DNA from: Microvelia longipes
Taxonomy: Eukaryota; Arthropoda; Insecta; Hemiptera; Veliidae
Direction of reading: 5' to 3'
Length of the DNA stretch: 64,000 bases
NCBI GenBank assembly: GCA_018340805.1
Contig: JACMZG010001908.1
Coordinates: 16,554,707-16,618,706 of the forward strand
Part shown: piece after piece, positions 1-11,699 of the stretch
Position numbering within the stretch: position 1 is the first letter of the stretch
Layout of the letters: each line of letters begins with the position of its first letter
Notes under the pieces: generated by a model
Database searches by the model: none
What the model saw: only the letters and a program-made list of their open reading frames with translations
What the model was told of the DNA's origin: nothing
Position numbers and translations under genes: made by a program

Positions 1-980
1 TAATTTTAAAATATTTACTTGAACACGAAAAGAAATAAAGCTTTAGCCCATCGTATTAAATTTTTTTTTTAATTACGGTATTTATAAACTGAGATAATAA
101 AGGGGGAAATGTGGTATTGATAAATTGGAGATGAAAATTGTATTCAAAAGCCTTATAATGCAAAATATCTAACGGCATTCCGCAGGGCTACTCTATTGCT
201 CCAATAATATTTCTTGTGTTATTAATACTTCCCTAATACAAACAATAGACTTCTAAAATTTCCATCTGTTCGTTAAAGCATTATTTTGATTAAACTCCAT
301 TGATGCACATCATAAATTAAGAGAAACGATATTAACTATTAAGATTAACTATTTCTCTATGCGTATATAAACAATGCGATGTTCAAATTTATGTAAAATA
401 TGTTAAAATTTCGTGTAAAATAAGATGTTTAAGGAAAATAAATTTAAATAGCTGAGTAAATTCTTGAAACTTACTGACACAAGAATATAACTAACAATAA
501 ATAATTAATTATTGCATATGATAATTAAAAGAGATTGATTGTTCGTTGTTTTACCGAATAAGTTACCGAAGTAGTTTCTACTTTTGACTATCTTTATTGG
601 AGAATGTTTGGCTCATTTAAAAAAGAAAATCATAAAATCAATAGTACATTATGTTACTAGACTCTAAGTGAGAATTCCTTTACCACAAACCTTATATACC
701 TTAGGTACAAATGAGGAATAGTAACTAAATTTGATAAGAAACTAAATATAAGTTTACCATAAGCATTATTTTATGCTTTATTTTAAACTTTAGAAAAATA
801 AAAACCAAGTTATTCTTTATCTTCATCTATATTAGTACAACCTTAAGTAAGCTCGCACATTTGTTTAGTCTCACTTAAAGACGATTAATCACAACAAAAA
901 ACCCATACTCAACCCCCTTTGCCAAAATCTATATTTTACATCTCATTAAATAAATATAGCGAAGATAGAGAGTTTTATGC
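1..980. other. AT-rich intergenic DNA
   Basis: No open reading frame of note, tRNA-like fold or tandem repeat was seen. Base composition is strongly AT with homopolymer T and A runs. Confidence 0.5.
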
Positions 981-982
981 TT

Positions 983-1100
983 GCTCTAAAAATCCGAAAC
1001 TGGGATTTTACCTGTATTATCCGTTTCAGGCGTTCCTAAGACCTCCTAAGTGAGTTTCACAATGTTGTTTGTCTGTTTAAGTGTGTGTGTCCGGAAAATG
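983..1100 (+). repeat. Family A repeat, 5' head fragment
   Basis: This stretch matches the head of the family A repeat. It has the 'aaaccggga'-type block, the 'cctcctaagtg' block and the TG-rich stretch seen also at 9.0 and 53.3 kb. The rest of the element is missing here. Confidence 0.55.
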
Positions 1101-1139
1101 TGGAGATTTTAAAGAACGTAAAAGAAAATGGTGATAAGG

Positions 1140-1290
1140 CACTTAATAAGAGGGGCGAAAGTGGCGAGATAACGCTAATACAAAGCGCGTTGGCGGCGGC
1201 TACTCGGTTCCCGTCAGTCAGCTACAAACCTCTAGACAAAACTGTAACCGCTGTCTCCTAACTCTTTTCTTCGCTGCTCGCCGGTAGTTA
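1140..1290. other. GC-elevated block, possible promoter or exon of unknown gene
   Basis: This 150-bp block has clearly higher GC than its surroundings (GCGCGTTGGCGGCGG core near 1185-1200). It contains an arthropod initiator-like TCAGT inside GTCAGTCAGC near 1215. No convincing reading frame or matching downstream exon was found, so this could equally be an old repeat. Confidence 0.2.
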
Positions 1291-1589
1291 TTTTTACTTT
1301 TATACATATGTTTTATATTTTAATTTATTTCGTTTACTTTATTTGTTTTTATTTGGTCTATATTTTTATTTTGCTTCCCTATTCTATTTTAATTCATCTC
1401 ATTATATTGTATTTCTTTTTATTTTAGTATTTATTTTTATTTTTATTTAGAGTATTTTTTGTAATATATTTTTTACTTTGTTGGTTAGGCACTGATGATG
1501 ATCTGTTAAGATTGAAAGCTGGCTATGTCAAATATATATCATTAGTGGAGAGACTCTGTTTTATTTCATTACTTGAAACTCCACAACTC

Positions 1590-1735
1590 ATTTTTCCTTA
1601 TTATTATATTATGGAGTTAAAACATTGGAGTTGGAAAATCTTTATATTTATAGTTGTGCTAACAAGAAAATATTTTTTGATGACGTCATTAACCGGCAAT
1701 AATGACTCAGAATAAAAGTAGAATATATTTTTGTG
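1590..1735 (+). repeat. Family A repeat fragment with CRE and AP-1-like sites
   Basis: The central part of family A is recognisable. The palindrome TGACGTCA sits at 1681-1688, and TGACTCA follows at 1703-1709. The flanking sequence is diverged. Confidence 0.55.
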
Positions 1736-1789
1736 TGTGAAAATAATTACTCTTTACGTTACGAGTAATTGACTTACATAATTTAAAAA

Positions 1790-2545
1790 ATAGGTACGGG
1801 GTACCTCGAAATTTTTCTTTTCCACACCGGATTCTCACGACTTCGGTCTCCTTTCGTTCGTCCTCGAATATACAAGTCAGCAAAGTTATATATACTGTAA
1901 CATGTCTTCGGACTCGCGTTTCTCGTCCTCAGATAGTAAATTCATTAGTTTTATTCCTATAGCAGTCACCCATCCTAGCACTGACATCGCTCGATTTGCT
2001 AAACATTTATAATAACAAAACTATAAAAATACTTGCCGTATTGAAACAAAACTTAGTATACTTATTTATTACTTAATGTTAAAATTTGTTACACTTGGAC
2101 CAAATTTCAACTCAATTGGTTTCTTTCCAAGTTTTTCCAATTTAAAAAAAACGTGAACACGTTATTCGATAAAAATTGAACGAATGCTGATAAGATGAAA
2201 CTTGTCACATATGTTGATCTTATATAAGACTACATAAGTGCCAAATTTCACACCCCACGACAAATTTTTTACTTATAGCAGGTTAAAGAGGTTTTATAAA
2301 AATGTGTTCCGGGTAGGATAAATAGAGCTAAAGATTGATTTTTGTATTATGTTTCATTTCTCTAGCATAAATATACAGATACGTTTATAACAGATACACA
2401 ATATTTATTATATGTCATTATACACATACAGATAGACAAGTTTGTGAAAACAATTTAGAAATTCTTAAAAACATCTAAAACGGTGAAATCCCAGTTTCGT
2501 TTTTTTAACACTTTTCCAACATAACTGCGGTATAAATGAGAAAAA
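1790..2545 (-). repeat. Family A repeat, near full length
   Basis: In minus orientation this copy runs from a head at about 2545 (tataccgcagttat-like) to a tail at about 1792. The tail contains the small palindrome GGTACGGGGTACC. It includes the GGACGAG...CGAGTCC hairpin block and a 5S-rRNA-like segment (separate entry). The length is about 750 bp. Class is unknown; no coding capacity was seen. Confidence 0.65.
1952..2046 (-). repeat. 5S rRNA-like segment inside family A
   Basis: Read on the minus strand, a stretch like TTTAGCAAATCGAGCG is followed by GTCAGTGCTAGGATGGG and TGACTGCTATAGGAATA. The order and spacing match the 5S rRNA internal control region (box A, intermediate element, box C). 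Several substitutions mean it is not a functional 5S gene. Confidence 0.65.
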
Positions 2546-2823
2546 TTTAAAATAGATTTTACTAAAAATGGATGTTACTTTATGGCTCCGTATCGTTTCG
2601 TCGACAAATCAGTTCGTCGAAAAATCATTCCATCGACAAATCATAGCGTTGACAAATCGGTCCATCGACAAAAAAAATCGGGTTGTTACCCGTTTCGTAC
2701 CGACGACAAATTTGTCGATGGAACGAAATCACACCTACTTTATTATTTATTTACTATAGTAGGTTACTATAATATGTATACTATTATGCAACGTAATAGT
2801 AGGGGGGCGGGTTGCCTGATCAA

Positions 2824-2824
<1 letters not shown>

Positions 2825-2859
<35 letters not shown>

Positions 2860-2872
2860 ATATAATATATTA

Positions 2873-2917
<45 letters not shown>

Positions 2918-2934
2918 TATGTATGTATGTATGT
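2825..2934. repeat. (TA)n microsatellite with TATG tail
   Basis: About 110 bp of nearly pure TA dinucleotide, ending in tandem GTAT. The downstream sequence ('gaaacttggtacaaaaatt' near 3005) resembles the block next to (TA)n in families A and E, so the tract probably belongs to a decayed element. Confidence 0.9.
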
Positions 2935-3490
2935 ACAAGATTTTTGTGTCCTTAACGTTTCTATGGGACAAGATTAAATTTGAGTGCTTTATTTGATAGA
3001 AATGAAACTTGGTACAAAAATTAACCTTGCTTATTAAGCTTATTAGTTTTACCCTATCTGTGTAACGCCATGAACCCACAAAAAGACCCCAGAAACATTT
3101 CAAAACATCACAAATCTTCATATAGTGTTTAGATTAGGGTGTAATTTTGTGCACATAACTACTATGTATGGCTCACAAACGTACAAAGTTCCATTTTATT
3201 ATCAGTATTAGTTCTGGTTTTATTGATAGACATATATATGTAAACAAAACATTATGTCATTGATTGACATCATGAAAACAAACACGTATTTTTCTACTAT
3301 TTTTACGTGAGCTCATTTCTTTCTCTATAGTTTTTTATGATTTATTTTTAGTTTTCATATTTTACTGTGTTACTTATAGTCTTTGTAATTTGTTTTTATT
3401 TCGCCCTAAATGATAGTAGCATAAATAAAGTTAGAGAGTTTGTCTTCATTTACTGTCCGTTACCTGGGTTTAGTTTTGGGAGAGAATCAT

Positions 3491-3492
<2 letters not shown>

Positions 3493-3558
<66 letters not shown>
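3493..3558. repeat. (TA)n microsatellite
   Basis: About 65 bp of TA repeats. It is followed by 'gaaactctatacaaaaatca', the same block that follows other TA tracts in this window. Confidence 0.9.
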
Positions 3559-3559
<1 letters not shown>

Positions 3560-4035
3560 TTTAGATTTCGAAGGTTATGTTGAAAAATGAAACTCTATAC
3601 AAAAATCAAACTTATTAATGTCCAGTACCCATAAGAAAAAAAATCAAAAATCCACTTAATCACAGAAGTTATTGGAATGGGCTGAAACTAAATATTACAC
3701 GCACACACAGCTATGCATGTTAAACATAAAAAGAAAGTCAAAGTAAAACTTTAAATCAGCATTACTTCTGACTTTATTGTTGGATGCATAAAACTTTATG
3801 TAAACCAAACGCGTTCTTTGACTAATAGATTTGGAAATTCGCTAATTTTGTTTTGTACGAATAACAGCTAAAATACAATACCAATGTGCCAGCGACGTGA
3901 CAACAGGGAGGCGTATTTTTTTTTATTTTTATCAATAAGTAAAAGCAGTTATAACATTAATTTAATTGAATTTAACCTAAAATGAACTATTATGAATTGA
4001 TAAGTATGAGCTGTCATTATTTTTATTTATTTGAT

Positions 4036-4112
4036 TATTTTTTAAATCTATTTTTTCCACGCGTTTCCGTGACCACTTTTAATTTTTTGCGACCCCCACT
4101 TTAAGAACCACT
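4036..4112 (-). mobile_element. hAT-type terminal inverted repeat, isolated end
   Basis: On the minus strand this reads CAGTGGTTCTTAAAGTGGGG followed by GTCGC and an A-rich stretch. This is the characteristic terminus of many non-autonomous hAT transposons (CAGNGGTTCT...GGGTCGC). The partner end was not located, so the element's other limit is unknown. Confidence 0.45.
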
Positions 4113-4119
4113 GTGATAA

Positions 4120-4215
4120 AGTACAATAACCATGTGGTCGCAAAGCGGCCACAGGGAGGCGCTGACGCCGCGCATAGCGGCCGAGGTTCGAAGTACCGAG
4201 CTTGCAGAGCGGCAA
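4120..4215. repeat. GC-rich dispersed repeat with hairpin (copy 1)
   Basis: A GC-rich block begins 'aaccatgtggtcgcaaag' and contains the self-complementary GTGGTCGCAAAGCGGCCAC. A second copy of its first part lies at 35060-35120, and a weaker trace at about 3885-3910. Class unknown. Confidence 0.5.
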
Positions 4216-4990
4216 AGATGCCGAAAGCCTTTTTTCTCTTTTTAAGAAAGACTTATAATTAATTATATGGATTTTGTAAATTATTAAAAATTTTTAGCAT
4301 ACCTGAACATGATCGAATAGTATCGACGCTCTGGACCATATTGCACGAAATAAAGTCTAACATTGCACACTCTTATATTACTGCATTTTTTTCAAAAGAT
4401 AGGTTAAAAAATAAAAAAACGAATTACAACGAATAAATAATTTCAACGAATAACTAAAATCGTAATTATTGATAAGAAAATTGATAAGAGATAACAGTTG
4501 TAGGTTTTTAAGCACATGATAGTTAAGCACAGACTGTTAGTAAGTAACTAAGCTCACGTGGTTTGTTATCATCGCCCCGCCTTGCATTGGAAAACCTATT
4601 CTATATTTACCTCCCCTTGTAGGTTTTAAAGTCCCCGCCCTCAAGCTTCATTTCTATTGGTCGAATCGATTCACTACCCTAAAAATATACCCCTTCTCTT
4701 TTTTTTATATTTATGTAGATTTTTTTAACCTTGCATCCTTTTTCGGGTTATTTTTTTTGATGACATCTCTTCAGGATCGCAAGAGACTATTATTTAAAGC
4801 TTCTATTCTTTCATAGAAAAATAAAATTTTAGTAGTACATTAATGGTAAAGAGATAAAATGTCAGGATGCAATTTTACAATTTTTGTGACTTCAAGATTT
4901 ACTAATAATTTTTTTTAACGTTTTTTAGAAAGATTGCTATTTACGGTATTAATGTCAGTTTTATTGCCTGCCCTGTAGCATTTTTATTAG

Positions 4991-5085
4991 TATGCTTGTT
5001 TTGGTATTATTACTAATATTTATATTATTATGCTTGTTTTGGTATTATTACTAATATTTATATTATTATGCTTGTTTTCATATTT
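4991..5085. repeat. 38-bp tandem repeat, about 2.4 copies
   Basis: The unit beginning TATGCTTGTTTTGGTATTAT starts at 4991, 5029 and 5067, giving an exact 38-bp period. Confidence 0.85.
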
Positions 5086-5143
5086 GCAGTTTGTATAATA
5101 TATGTAAAAAATTAATACAAATATTATATAATGTGTAAAGTAC

Positions 5144-5252
5144 TCTATAGTACGTCACACGGCTAAAATTAGTTGACAGCGTGGGAAAATAGTGTTGAGG
5201 AACCAATAAGGTTGGCTGATTTGGAATTGAGGGCGTGGTTTAACATCCAGAG
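5144..5252 (+). mobile_element. Family B MITE, single arm
   Basis: The terminal sequence CTATAGT...CACACGGCTAAAAT, then TTGACAGCGTGGGAAAATAG, matches the ends of the family B copies at 25.7, 44.0 and 61.7 kb. Only one arm is present; the other is deleted. Confidence 0.7.
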
Positions 5253-5826
5253 CTAAACTCATTCACTTCATTCCCTAAGGAATAACAATTAAAATAATTG
5301 TCAATAATTGCAAAAATATTAAGAGCCATACATATCTAAATAAACAGCAATCTATGGATTTATTTAAAATATGTATAAAAAATAACATATTAAACTTTTA
5401 AAAATAAAATCCCAACAAAAACACTCCGTGAAAAAATTCAGCCAAGTCTTGCGTAAAAAGTTATGATTATGCCAAGTCTATTCATTCACAGTTTTCATAA
5501 ATCTTGAGAGATATAGATGTTTACTTAATATCCACAACGTATGCGCTCAAAAGCCTTAAAAATTTAACAGTTAAGAAATTTCTGATTCAACTTAACTGCC
5601 TGAAGTTGAAAGCAGGTACTCATTTGTGGTTATGATGGTCGAGCCCTTCTTACAACCCAACATGTAAAATAACTCATTTTGCATCTGAAATAATTATAAC
5701 AATGGATACTTCATATTGAAATCAACAATATGCTATTAGGTTTAAATTATTTAAATTTCTCAACATACTTGATAAAGATTTAAGAACAATATATCACTTA
5801 TATAATACAGTCATTGTATTATTGTT

Positions 5827-5892
5827 ACATATATATATGTATATATATATATTATATATTATATATAATATATATATATATATTATATATAT
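5827..5892. repeat. (TA)n-rich imperfect microsatellite
   Basis: TA-rich tract with interspersed TATTATATAT units. The flanking 5.9-6.7 kb is AT-rich with nothing else recognisable. Confidence 0.8.
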
Positions 5893-6713
5893 TTTACAAA
5901 TAATGAATCATATACCGTTGATTAAGTCTTTATAAACCACTAATTTTTCATATCAGAGGCAATATTTAGGAGATCAAATTAAAATATTGCAAATTTAACA
6001 ATTTTAACATTATGAATTTTTTAAATATCACAAAAAGTAATAAATTATTTTTAAATGGCATTTACGTTTTGCAATTGCATACGCTACAATGTATGCAAAC
6101 TACATTACACGTAGCGTTGATCAAATGGTCAAGGCTAATTGATGATTGTATACCAAAAGTTTACACTGGAACATTTAGTATCAAATAAACATTTTTTATT
6201 TTATTTTTATTATTAATGTTGATTAGTTTTGTTAACTAATTCATTATTTTTTGTTATCATACATAATGCAAGTCATTTATAACTGTCATTAACTATTAGT
6301 TCTTTTAATAACTTGCTAAATTAGTACTTATTATTGAAATATCATGTTTTTAAAAACTTTTCAAGAGAGAAATCTTTATTTAGAACTGTTAAATTGTTCT
6401 TAGTTTTTTTTTTTTGTTAATATAGTTTTTTAGAGTTAAATATTTTTCATGAAGATGATCCAAATAGATTGAAATTTATTATTTCTGTTTAAAACATTGT
6501 AGAATTAAAGTTGTTCTTTTCCTAAAAGTATTTTTAAAAACTAATATACGCAACTTGTAATAAATATTGTTAACGACAATTATTTCAAATCTTTGAAATA
6601 TTGCTGCCGTATTTCGTAAATAGAAATGTATAGTCATCAAGGTGTAAATAGTTTACATTAAACAAGTAAAACTTTTCTTGGTAATAAAACTTAATAAAGT
6701 GTGAAAAATGTGC

Positions 6714-6784
6714 GTCCTTTGTGAGGATCGAACCTTTAACCTTCAATTATGAAATGAAGACGCAACCATTTAAGCGAAAGGGAA
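6714..6784 (-). pseudogene. tRNA-Met(CAU)-like pseudogene
   Basis: On the minus strand a 71-nt stretch looks like elongator tRNA-Met. A D-arm-like TCGCTTAAATGGTTGCG is followed by an anticodon arm with loop TTCATAA (anticodon CAT at the right place). Then come GAAGG and a T-loop TTCGATC with CTCAC. The 3' half closely follows animal tRNA-Met. The T-stem is broken (AAAGG against CTCAC), and the acceptor stem pairs at only about five of seven positions. It is therefore probably a pseudogene or the relic of a tRNA-derived SINE. Confidence 0.5.
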
Positions 6785-7009
6785 AATGCAGAGCGGAAGT
6801 AAAGAAGTTGCCATGGCGACAAAAGCTATTTTTATCCCGCTAGTTACTTTTATTCCACTAGTTATAAGTTATAAACTAGGAGTCTTGTGTCAATTTTCTA
6901 GCTGTACAATGATTTTGTGTGACTTTTATGTATAAAAAGTGCACTTTTCTTTCTTAAATGTATATTTTTAGCTCCTTTAGGGTCCACGGCACCATAGAGT
7001 TGCAATAAA

Positions 7010-7985
7010 TAAAAATCACGTACGCGGTACCTCGGAACATTTCCTTATCATATCGGATTCACTACGCTCATCCTACGGATAGTAAATGTATCCGTATTAT
7101 TTTCAGCGGTCTAACATAAAGCACTGACCACGCTCAATGCTGCTTAATTTTTATGATCCATAAAAATCATGGATATACTTGTCGTATTAAAACGAAACTT
7201 AGTGTACTTATTTATTAAGTAATGGTATACACATATGTAAAGTGTAATACCTTAAAGTAATAAAGTAAGCAACTTAAATATCCCTTTAAGTAAAGGTATT
7301 TTCTGATTTTTTTGAAATTTTTTAAAAAACGTTCACAAGACATTTGATAAAACTTGAACTAATGCTGATAATAAGATAAAACTTAGCATATATGTTAGTC
7401 TTATACATGGGCTACATGTGTGCCATATTTCAATCGGATCGCATAATTTTTTCGAGTCTTATGATTTTTGTTGAATCATTATTGCGGGTTAATGACGTCA
7501 TAAACAATTATTTTCCAACTAGCACACAATGAGATTACAGCGGTACCAATTACAGCGGTAGATTGATTTTTGTACGAAGTTCCAACTCTCTAGCTTGAAT
7601 ACACTAAGAGCTAAGAGAATAACAGACACACACACACAATTTTGAAGATTCAAAATTTTACTGTAGGAAGAAAAGAACAGCCGAAAAAAAACACTTCTCA
7701 AAAAGAACGAAGTAATGCACAAATTTATTGTTTTCAAAAGCATGTAGTATTTATATGGGACATGCTGATAATATACGGCCTTTTAGTAGGGTTACTACTA
7801 AAAGGAAAATTAAAAAAAACACACACACACACACATAAACACATACAGACAGAAAACTTTGTGAAAACCACTCAGGAGGCTTTTAAAACACCTAAAACGT
7901 ATAATTCCGGTTTCATCCCGGTTTCGAAATTTTTCGCACTCACAATATGTTTCCTATATACCTACGGTATAAATGTGGAAAAGTA
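7010..7985 (-). repeat. Family A repeat, near full length
   Basis: The minus-strand copy starts at about 7975 (TATACCTACGGTATA read from the plus strand) and ends at about 7020, at the GCGGTACCTCGG tail. It carries CA/TG microsatellites (7627-7637, 7820-7836), TGACGTCA at 7493-7500 and a 5S-like segment at about 7095-7198. The two ORFs across it (7519-7743 minus, 7642-7986 plus) are accidental. Confidence 0.7.
7095..7198 (-). repeat. 5S rRNA-like segment inside family A
   Basis: The minus strand reads AATTAAGCAGCATTGAGCG then TGGTCAGTGCTT, close to the 5S rRNA box A and intermediate element. Box C is degraded (TTATGTTAGACCGC). Confidence 0.6.
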
Positions 7986-8389
7986 AAAAGGGTATTTAGT
8001 CACTGGAAGGCCCTTGTTAAATTACTTCCTGATTGGTGCAAACTAAATAAAATTTGTATTTATACTAATACATTGTATTGATGAATAGTAGTTGGATGAA
8101 CTTGATTACAAAGCAAAGTGCCTTTAAAAAAACCTGTATTTTAAACTTTAAATGTCTTTGTTATGAAAATTAAAAGGACAATTGAATAAGATCTCTAAAA
8201 TAAAAAAGCATAAAACTATTATACAGTAGGAACTTTTAAAAATAATTCGTACCACTTACTAATGAGGCGTATAACTACAGACAGTGATATTCGAGGATAG
8301 GGATAGACGACTGAATAAGACAAAAATAAAGAAATTAGTTATAGGATATTGCGTTAGGACAAAAAACATATAAAATAGGGATGGACACA

Positions 8390-8650
8390 GAGGGGCACCC
8401 TGAGGAATGCCGGCACCCTATCTAAGGAATGTTAGGGGGCAAAACAATGGCAAGGGCTTTAAAAAAAGGACAGGGGCAGCTGTCAGGTGCCTTGTTACCC
8501 TGGATCATTGGCAAAACCTCGGAGCAAATGAGCGCAATGACAAAAAACCTGAAGAGGGACATGCCCTCTGAAAGATTAGATGCGCATAACTTTTTAACTC
8601 TTTTAGATATGTTAAGAATTAAAGGGATGATGGATTATGTTTAGGGACAA
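8390..8650 (+). CDS. Hypothetical ORF in a GC-richer island (71 codons)
   Basis: An ATG at 8429 opens a 71-residue frame (start MLGGKTMARALKKGQ, end RIKGMMDYV), closed by TAG at 8642. GC is close to 50% in 8400-8600 against roughly 30% around it. The residue composition (mixed charged residues, few Ile/Asn/Lys runs) looks more protein-like than most frames here. No family is recognised and no splice partner is evident. It may be a fragment of an inserted element or viral-type sequence, or a genuine small exon. Confidence 0.2.
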
Positions 8651-8984
8651 CCTGTATCATATGACATAGTTTAACAATACAAAGATAGAAGACATGTAAC
8701 ATTTACTTAAGGTTGGAATGTATACATTTTATCTATGCAAAAGTTTAATGCGGGCCCTTGTACCGCTATTTACACTACCACATCTTAAAACAGTTCTTAA
8801 CATTAATATGGTTGAGGCCGTGTTGGACTCAAAACATTTTAAATTAACTCAACAAAAATTGGCCTTACATTTGTTATAAAAAAATTTTAACAGTTAAAAA
8901 TGGCCACTATTTTGAGGCCTATGATTGGTTTTCTACAAAATCTATTCAATAAGTACCTAACTTATCTAATAGGAAACGTTTTTA

Positions 8985-9630
8985 CTTTTACTTATTTATA
9001 CCGCAGGTATATAGGAAAAGTATTGTGGTTGCAAAACCGGGATGACACCGGAATTATCTATTTCAGGTCTTTTTAAACCTGAAAGTAGTTTTCGTAAGTA
9101 GTTTTATCAACGTTGTCTGTAGGTATTTGTGTGTGTGTCTGTTATTATCGAAGCTCCTAAAGTGTATTTATACTTGAGTTCAAACTTTGTACAAACATCA
9201 GTCTAAAGGTGTAGTTGTGCTATCCGGAAAATATTTTTATGACGTCATTAACCCGTAATAATAACTTAGCAAACATTTAAGTTTACATTTTTAATTAAAA
9301 TGTCGGAAAATAATCCAATTAAATTTCAATTCGGTGCAAGTTGGACACCTTTACGAAATAAATAAGTACACCAAGTTTCGTTTCAATACCACAAGTATGT
9401 CTATCATTTTTGAGGGATCATAAAATTTAAGCAGTATCGAGCGTATTCAGTATCTGGGGATTGTATATACTATCTCAGGACGAGCGAAGCGAGTCGCAAA
9501 GATGTGTTGCAGTATAAATTTAACGACTTAAACATTCTGAGGACGAGCAAAGCAAGTCCGAAGAAGGGGGGTTGAGCGTAGCGAATCCGATTTGATGAGG
9601 GAAAGTTCTGAGGTACTCCTTATCCTTTTT
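8985..9630 (+). repeat. Family A repeat
   Basis: The head TTTATACCGCAGGTATATAG is at about 8996. TGACGTCA follows at 9240-9247, a degraded 5S-like segment at about 9384-9465, two GGACGAGC...GAGTC blocks (9479-9495 and 9541-9557), and the tail TTCTGAGGTACTCC at about 9606. Confidence 0.7.
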
Positions 9631-10121
9631 TTAACTCACTTTCATCGGTTTAATTCGTTTAAAACGTTTGGACGGTACCAAGTTCTTAAGGAAGGTGCAT
9701 ATTAATCCGCCCATTCATTCATAAATAGCTACCATTATTTTTTAAAAAGAGCAAGTGGGTGCTGAAACGTGGACATTTAATAAAAAAATTGAGAAGTGGG
9801 TGTCACATAACTTCGTCTAGTGCAGTGGAGAACCATCGCGCGGAGACATCACGTCTCTGAACTTATCAATATTTATATTTTTTATTTATACTTGTCAATA
9901 TTTATTGATATTGTAACTAAAAGCTCTTCCAATTTTGAAATTCTCTTAAGGATTGTGTAATTTCCTTCGCTTTCTAAGCGTTGAGAGCTAACCTGATGAC
10001 CTTCTTTCCATTGGCCGGTTCTGTCAATTAAGATAAAGTCTAGTAGAGAGAAGAGATTGTTGTTTATCAGGTGACGCAATTTTTTGTTATCGTTTCCCAT
10101 TGCAATGTATCCCCTTCTATT

Positions 10122-10948
10122 ATTCGCGATTCAAAGTCCGTAGCAGCGCCACCGTCGCTGATAAGAAATTGATAACGAAAGGGTGATCGTTGTTTAAAGT
10201 CCTTATGGGGATGGTCTGGTTTTTCTTATTTGTGACGATTATTTCTTTAAATTTTTTATCAAAGTGCTTTAATTTAACTAATTTTAGGGCGTATGAACTC
10301 AGTAGAATCACAATTTCATTGAAAATTAGCGTTTTAATGGGTTGTCACGAGTATTTAAATTGAGTGATAAGAAGATGAAGATCATAATATAGTGTTTTAT
10401 TTTATTTATTGTTAATTGATGTTACTTTTAAATAATTTTAGTTTGCACAAACACACAAAATTACCATTTAATTGCATTAAATTGTTTAAATTAGTTGTAA
10501 CAGGTATTTAAATTAACTGATAAGAAGCCGATTTTCACTGTAATGGTGTTTTAATTTATTAATCAATTTTATTTACGCACTAAAATAATTAATAACTCAA
10601 TAAATTCACTTTTTGTAAAATGTTTGTTTAAATTATCCGTTTAGGTTTTATTATTTCTGGGTTAAATTGGACAAATCAAAGTCCGTAGTGATAAGAGCCT
10701 GATTCTATATTTAAAATCCTGGAATTATCGAAATATTTATCTATGAAATATTTGCAATTTTTTTAGCACCGATGGTCGTTCTAATAATTTTCATCACATT
10801 TATCACAAATTAACAAACAATAAATAAATAAAAGAAGAATTTTTATCGGCTCCCATGTTAATCCTATGATAAAAAAATTTTTGATTACCCTTTCGTTTTC
10901 CCGCCATTGTTATTGCCAACCTTACAACTATCTCTTTGAATCGCGAAT
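10122..10948. mobile_element. Putative 827-bp element with 15-bp terminal inverted repeats
   Basis: ATTCGCGATTCAAAG at 10122-10136 is the exact reverse complement of 10934-10948. Inside, a block with 'gtatttaaatt..gataagaag' occurs at about 10349 and 10505 (period about 156 bp). The core 'aatcaaagtccgtag' recurs at about 10674. A minus-strand 63-codon frame (10120-10311) spans the left end, but no transposase motif is visible. Target-site duplications are not obvious. Confidence 0.35.
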
Positions 10949-11360
10949 AGGATATAGGGAAGCATATGATCTTCTTTCTTTAACTCAAAAAACTATGCCA
11001 TTGGCTTGAGACATGTTACTATTAAGAAATTCAAATCCATCCCAACCTGTATTTGCTTGACATCAGTGTGGCTGTAAAATCGAATATGTAATATGAATCT
11101 GATATTTCATTTTTCAGGAGGAAGGGGAGAATGTTGGCAGACTTGTTTTCTTGATCCCTATTTAGAATAACAAGTGGTTGGTATCCAATAAGGTTACACA
11201 GCTTGGTATAGTGGCTGAATTTCATAAATATTTCATGTGTCTCAGACAGACGACTGACAAGGTAAAGTCTCTTACAAGTTCTTATATTACACAAAATCAT
11301 ATATTTTTTGGAAAGGGTATTAAAAATGAGCAATTTATACATTGCTTGGACGTGCTGTGT

Positions 11361-11685
11361 CCAAACATTGTATTGCCGTTAAAAATACAATATATTTTAT
11401 GTTGTGCAATTTGCTTCCCTATCTCATGAAAAGGAGACGGAAGCATAGTATTCCCGTGCAACATACAATGCATTTTGCTTCCTTGTCTCCTAAAAGGAGA
11501 CGGAAGCATTGTATTCCCGTGAAAAATACAATGCATTTTGCTTCCCTATCTCCTAAAAGGAGACGGAAGCATTGTAATCCCGTGAAAAATACAATGCATT
11601 TTGCTTCCCTATCTCCTAAAAGGTGAGGGAAGCATTGTATTCCCGTGAAACATAAAAGGCATTTTGCTTCCCTATCTTCTCTCTC
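11361..11685. repeat. 63-bp minisatellite with a hairpin-forming unit, about 5 copies
   Basis: The unit of 63 bp contains GGAGACGGAAGCATTGTAT and, shortly after, its near inverse ATACAATGCATTTTGCTTCC. Each unit can therefore fold into a hairpin. Because 63 is divisible by three, open frames run through both strands (11342-11626 plus, 11419-11691 minus). These are by-products, not genes. The last unit is diverged. Confidence 0.85.
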
Positions 11686-11699
11686 GAACAATTATATTG

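Noticed and set aside
7519..7986. Frames of 74 and 114 codons
   Set aside because: Both lie within a family A repeat and include CA/TG microsatellite sequence.
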